Under the pieces are notes generated by a model. It saw only the letters and a list, made by a program, of their open reading frames with translations, had not been told where the DNA came from and made no database searches. From the NCBI GenBank assembly GCA_963556255.1, contig OY744607.1:38681722-38745721 (forward strand): a stretch of 64,000 nt of DNA. Direction: 5' to 3'. Below are positions 59,625-64,000 of this stretch, piece by piece. This stretch comes from Allolobophora icterica. Lineage: Eukaryota > Annelida > Clitellata > Crassiclitellata > Lumbricidae. The stretch's first letter is position 1, and each line of letters begins with the position of its first letter. A program made the translations under genes and the position numbers.

Positions 59625-59699
59625 TATTATCGTCAATCTGCACCGAAATAACGGACAATCAACAAGCACTTGCTCTCAGACCCCGACTTTCCTTCAGCG

Positions 59700-60875
59700 A
59701 TGAGTAGCTCCTGCTTCTGATCCTATTTACCGGTCACGAAGACGACGCTCAGGCTAGGAAAATTCCACGGCACCAATGCTGCATTCCCTCGGGATTTTAA
59801 AGTCACAATTTCGGTTGCACGCTGACTCATGCGATACTTCTATAATACTCTGCGATCTGCTCACCGAGTCGTTTTCACAGTGCTGCACTTCAGGAAATAT
59901 TGGCAATTAGAAATCGAGAATGGCAGAATTGATATCTTATAAAGATATTTAAATAGCCTGAAATTCGGTTAGAGTATAATTAGGCCTATATGCTGCAGGT
60001 ATTATTTTAAGCGCCTGTGAATAAGGTGATTCTTGCTTTTGGGATCGTAGTATAAACCTTGACATTACGATTACAAAATGGAAGCGACAGAGCTGTTTAG
60101 CCAACTGCTGTGAATTTTTGGAATCAATTGAATACATTAGAATATGATGAAATTGAACTATTCCTAATTTCCTATCCCTATCTTCAAATTCAAATCTTCA
60201 CAGCCATATATCCTAAACAGACACGGACCTCTGGCAGCATGCCCACATGGACCCAAAGCAGGACCAATATTCCCATAGGCCTATGTGACCCTCATGGAGC
60301 CCATTATGGGTTCCATCTAATGCACGTGTACAATAGTACATTGGCTCCTCTAGTTATCACCCCCTGGCTTTGCACTCAAAACTCGTCTCGCCTTTTGAAT
60401 TCCTACCATGACCCATCCTTCCAATTCTTCTCGACCTGAACGACACCCGCCTTAGCAGCTGCTTTGCCTCTTCGCTATAGAAAATGTTCTCATTTAAAGA
60501 CGCATTAAAGTCACTAAACGACGAGAGACAACGCTAAAGGAACGCGTCATTAGAGACTTGTTGCCCGCTCAGCTATCCTCCTACGCCAGTGACACAATCA
60601 TCGATAGCTATATTTAGACCCAATGCATTCCTTTCACATATTTTAGCTTATTCTAAATTGTTTAAGATAACACATCATCTTGAGACAAATATTATATTTT
60701 TTATTATAAGATGCAGATTTGATGGCATAATTCACACATAATTTTCTATGCCTGCTAATTAGGATTTATTTTTGGCGGATGAATACATTGCCGCCAAGGC
60801 GTGGCACTTTTGTGAACGACTGACCTACTGAACAAAATATTGTAGTAAGTAAGCATGTGCATTCATTTGTAAGTC
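59700..60875. other. Unassigned sequence upstream of cyclophilin
   Basis: Promoter of the cyclophilin gene should lie in the first part, but no TATA box or other element was identified with confidence. ATGGGTTCCATC/CCCATAGG words at 60230-60320 resemble 33600-33700. Confidence 0.4.
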
Positions 60876-60879
60876 GTAA

Positions 60880-60960
60880 TCTCGAAACTTCTATAGCGCC
60901 CAAATATGCGGAATCGCGGAAATCAGCTTATTCATAGCGCTTAGTCAAATAAAATCGATA
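60880..60960 (-). repeat. SINE tail fragment
   Basis: GTAATCTCGAAACTTCTATA then GCGCC and CAGCTTATTCATAGCGC; related to 41930-42010. Confidence 0.5.
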
Positions 60961-61019
60961 GGCATGTAGAGTCCAAATTGGTTCCAGGTCAAGATCCAAA
61001 GGGCAGCCAGACAGACAGT

Positions 61020-61625
61020 CAGACGGCTAATATGGATGGTGTTTAGAATTGAAACGACCAGGGAGGTAAGAAAAAGAGTAATCGGGATAGGATTTGTGAA
61101 AGAGCAGTGTCCAGTTTTGAGCGACAGACCTGTGGACTGATAGCGAGATGTGAGGATTAGTGAGTTCGGAGGACGGATAACTTGTCATAGGCCTAATTCT
61201 GGCGGGAGTTTCAGGGACGTATCTAGCGTTGGGCTTGGGGGGGGGGGGCTTAAGCCCCCCGAAACGAAGTTGAAGCCCCCCCCCCCAAACAAGTCAAGCC
61301 GTTGTATGCTTACGGCTAAAATTCGTATGAACACTGTATAAATGCTGCCATGTTCAAGGCTTAAGCCCCCCCCCAACGAAAAAGGCTAGTTACGTGCCTG
61401 GGGAGTTTATTCCATAAAAGTGGAACGGCTATGGCTACATAGCGACTTTGCAAATTTTAACGAGGTGACGGAAAGACAGAGAAGTGCTACGTACGGCGGA
61501 AGAGAAGCGGGTTGAGCGAAGTGGCTGGACCGTGATAACTTACTGACGAACATAATAGAGGATTTTGAAGTGTGTTGAATACATAGTGATAGGACTTTGT
61601 ATTCTATTCTTTCAGGTAGCCTATG
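61020..61625 (-). mobile_element. LINE 3' fragment split by a MITE
   Basis: Minus strand: NTLQNPLLCSSVSYHGPATS, then YVAIAVPLLWNKLP, the MITE, then SLILTSRYQSTGLSLKTG. It then has TCACAAATCCTATCCCGATT as in the plus-strand copy at 49862-50115. Confidence 0.8.
61212..61400. mobile_element. hAT-type MITE nested in a LINE
   Basis: Starts CAGGGACGTATCTAGC; inverse of end CAGGCACGTAACTAGC. Exact 8-bp duplication GGGAGTTT at 61204-61211 and 61401-61408. Long G- and C-runs inside. Confidence 0.95.
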
Positions 61626-61644
61626 TTAAGTCAGTGGAGTGACC

Positions 61645-62020
61645 TGAGGACACGCATGATTTTCAATTCAATTCAATTCAATTCAACTTTATTGATCCGA
61701 ATTCAATACAAAAGTACAGTAGGCACCAATCGGAATGTAACACTTTCCGGATACAATAGGGAAAGCCCGAAAGGGACATAGGTCCCACTTAATTGTGATG
61801 TGATGGTGTTTCGGGTTTTTAATGACAGCACAAGCGAGGGCATTCTGGATAGCTTGAAGACGGTTTATTTTGGCGGTGTCGATAACCTGGGAAGAGCACG
61901 TTGCAATAGTCAAGTTTAGCTTGAGCGATAGATGTAGCGACAGTAGATTTTGAAGTCAAACATACGACGGATTCGGCGAAGATCGCGGACGTTCATGAAA
62001 GAAGAGCAGGAAAGGTGAGT
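61645..62020 (-). mobile_element. CR1/L2-like LINE 3' fragment with (TTGAA)n tail
   Basis: Minus strand: SFMNVRDLRRIRRMF, AQAKLDYCNVLF, INRLQAIQNALACAVIKNPK in shifting frames, the C-terminal RT order of L2-like proteins. Ends GATCAATAAAGTTGAATTGA and a short TTGAA array at 61661-61685. Confidence 0.82.
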
Positions 62021-62026
62021 AATATG

Positions 62027-62265
62027 CAGGGGCGCCGGCAGGCTTAGAAAATTGGACACACGCCCCTCCCGTCTCCTCCCATCCACACCCGTCCCCTGTC
62101 TGATATTATTTATAGGCCTACATACAATCATATACTGTAAGGTAAAAAAATTACACAGTGAGGCTACTATTCAAAAATATCAATGCGATGCTTAATACGT
62201 TGTGTGGATTTGATTTGGTGAGTGGACGCACGTGCGTCCAGTGCGTCACGCTGCCGGCGCCCCTG
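62027..62265. mobile_element. hAT-type MITE (CAGGGGCGCCGGCAG ends)
   Basis: CAGGGGCGCCGGCAG at both ends, inverted. Flanks GTAATATG and GTTATATG match in 7 of 8. 239 bp. Confidence 0.9.
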
Positions 62266-62454
62266 GTTATATGTATATGTATATGTATATGTGTGTGTGT
62301 TTAGCTGTTTACAATTTGGCGAATATTTAAACTGTTACCGAAGCCAAATATCGGCAATTTTATTACACGATGTTCTAAAGTTCTAAAAGCAACGCAGAGT
62401 GAGGTGCTCTGAACGTACAACTGCGTCATATATACGACTTTAAGGGAACTATTC

Positions 62455-62775
62455 ATGCTGCGGGGTGCTCTATAGTGTAGTAGCTAGAGTGCTAGACTGC
62501 TGATCGAGAGGTCGGGGTTCAAATCCACGTTATAGGGCAAAAATTTGGTTCGAGATTTCTGTTCCATCTGCACCCCTACCAAATCAGCTATAATGAGTGC
62601 ACTGGCCGTACACTGTCGGTGGGAAGATGGGATGACGAGGGAGAGGACTGGCCACCCGCCTTCATATGCTGAGGCTAAGAAATGAAGTCGCTAACACTTC
62701 ATACCCATATAGCTGCCTCAGGAACCTTAAGGGACTTCGTCTTCATGCTGAAGCATGTGGGAAAAATATAACTTC
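62455..62775 (+). repeat. tRNA-derived SINE, best-preserved copy
   Basis: Head CTCTATAGTGTAGTAGCTAG and GAGTGCTAGACTG (A-box region), then GGTCGGGGTTCAAATCC (B-box), body AGGGAGAGGACTGGCC, CTGAGGCTAAGAAATGAAGT and CGCTAACACTTCATACCC. Related copies at 50530, 57700 and 45105 on the minus strand. Confidence 0.85.
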
Positions 62776-62905
62776 CATCCATGTAATAGGGATCAAGATC
62801 AAAACATCTAAATAAACTCTTCTACTTTTATAAATTCTCTGCATACTTATAATGAAGATCTTACGTGATTGCAATGATTGTGATTATTTACCTCGATATT
62901 AGGAC

Positions 62906-63645
62906 CAGGGGCGGATCCAAGGGGGGCCAATCCGGCCATGCCCCCCCCATTTGAAATTTACACAGGACGTGGCCCCCCCTTCCCGAAGTAGACGATGATC
63001 ACTACGTGGTCTTTCATGAGGAAAATAAAATGACTATAAAGAAAATGATAAAATCAAACCAAACAATTTGATTTATTAGTATGCAATTATGTATGTATGT
63101 ATGTATGCATACGTATGTATGTATGTATTGTAGAGAAATTGTAAGTGCCATGTATACGTTCGTAATGCAATGACGTGAACGGCGTTTTCTATAGCGCGCA
63201 CAGTTAAGGCTTATTCGCCACTCCCGACCAACAGTCGGCATCCTGGTATAGAAATCAGTGGTCGGGAGAAACGACGAAGGTCGGAATTTGTGCGACAGTA
63301 TGCATGTATGTATGTAATTATATGTAAGTGTGTATGTATGTATGCAGATGCGGCGATCTTGTTTGACTGGTGGGGGGACAGTTTTGAACTGATCTGGTCA
63401 AAAAGAGGTCAAAAAAGTTTTTCGCGCTCACGCGCGAATTTCTTTTACTTTTTTGGGTCCACGAAAAATCATACATATGTGTATATATGCATGCAAGTAT
63501 GTATGTATGTAATTATGTGTGTATGTATGTATGTATGTATGTATGCACGTATGTACGTATGCCTGTTTGTATGTATGCATGTATGTAAGTAGGTATATAT
63601 GTAATATTTTTGCCCCCCCCCGATAAACCTTCTGGATCCGCCCCT
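62906..63645. mobile_element. hAT-type element (CAGGGGCGGATCCA ends)
   Basis: Starts CAGGGGCGGATCCAAGG; inverse of end CAGGGGCGGATCCAGAAGG. Flanks ATTAGGAC and ATCAGGAC match in 7 of 8. Contains GTAT microsatellites and a SINE-tail-like piece at 63180-63240; no transposase seen. Confidence 0.88.
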
Positions 63646-63749
63646 GATCAGGACAGTAGGCCTAGCATTCTTATTCAATCACTGACTGGCGCACTCTAGC
63701 GAATGTGGTAACAAATAAGAATCGCGGGCTTGCCGTTAGCAAATTTCTG

Positions 63750-63810
63750 TACTCTGGTAGTGCCAGTCCCAAGCATGAGAAAAGGAGTTGGCGACGTCAA
63801 CGGCCCTAGC
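63750..63810. repeat. Dispersed motif, copy 3 (CTTGGGACTGGCACT)
   Basis: CTGGTAGTGCCAGTCCCAAG then CATGAGAAAAGGAGTTGGCG; inverse of the 32828 copy, same sense as 14050. Confidence 0.55.
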
Positions 63811-63965
63811 AGCCACAAGATGTCGTTGAAAACTGGAAACTACGACATCTGTTAGCACAGCATACACAGCCACGTTCATCGGGCCTCGGGCGGGGCCACA
63901 TCGGGCTACAGGTGACACCTGGTGGCTGGCTGTAAGCTCAACGCGGCGCCAACGAACGTGGTTGT

Positions 63966-63967
<2 letters not shown>

Positions 63968-64000
<33 letters not shown>
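63968..64000. repeat. (TA)n microsatellite at the window end
   Basis: TATATA to the last base; the array continues beyond the window. Confidence 0.95.

Overview
The window is nuclear DNA of a multicellular animal, most likely a marine invertebrate. Genes are split by spliced introns with GT..AG borders. Almost all other sequence is microsatellite, minisatellite and transposable element (TE). The octamer TAGGCCTA and LINE/SINE tails ending in GCGCTATATAAA recur throughout. I could not name the species. A deuterostome such as an echinoderm, hemichordate or amphioxus is a guess from repeat style, not a demonstrated placement.

Two host genes can be supported. (1) A complete cyclophilin A-type peptidyl-prolyl isomerase lies on the minus strand at 52304-59624. 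Its five coding exons join into a 164-residue protein that keeps every active-site position I checked. (2) The 3' part of a Ly6/uPAR three-finger, probably GPI-anchored, protein lies on the plus strand. It has exons at 37497-37649 and 41281-41507 and a 3.6 kb intron filled by a microsatellite and a DNA transposon.

Layout. 1-5.2 kb: SINE, CR1-like LINE 3' end running into a compound GATA/GGTA/CATA array, RTE-like LINE relic, 0.85 kb GGAC minisatellite. 5.8-7.5 kb: (TA)n array holding an unclassified DNA transposon. 9.3-10.4 kb: GCA/GAA array. 12.3-14.0 kb: CR1-like LINE with a long open reverse-transcriptase frame (minus). 15-19 kb: more LINE pieces and hAT-type MITEs. 21.4-23.3 kb: two adjacent hAT-like elements in CATA/TA repeats, each holding a nested copy of the same MITE. 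24-25.3 kb: CT and ATCC arrays. 26.6-30.8 kb: an LTR retrotransposon with equal-length LTRs and an internally deleted pol. 31-36 kb: pyrimidine tracts and minisatellites. 37-41.5 kb: Ly6-like gene and a 2.3 kb DNA transposon. 42.4-43.9 kb: hAT element with transposase remnants and a nested MITE. 45.8-47.5 kb: 1.6 kb of simple repeats, including a 10-bp-register minisatellite. 48-51.5 kb: hAT and LINE relics and a SINE split by a MITE. 52-60 kb: cyclophilin gene with three MITEs in its introns. 61-64 kb: LINE fragments, MITEs and a SINE.

The main result of reading the repeats is a dense set of hAT-type insertions whose 8-bp target duplications can be seen directly and whose nesting gives relative ages. 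Two further DNA transposons share a conserved protein motif and also sit inside microsatellites. No CRISPR array, operon, rRNA or intact tRNA gene was seen.
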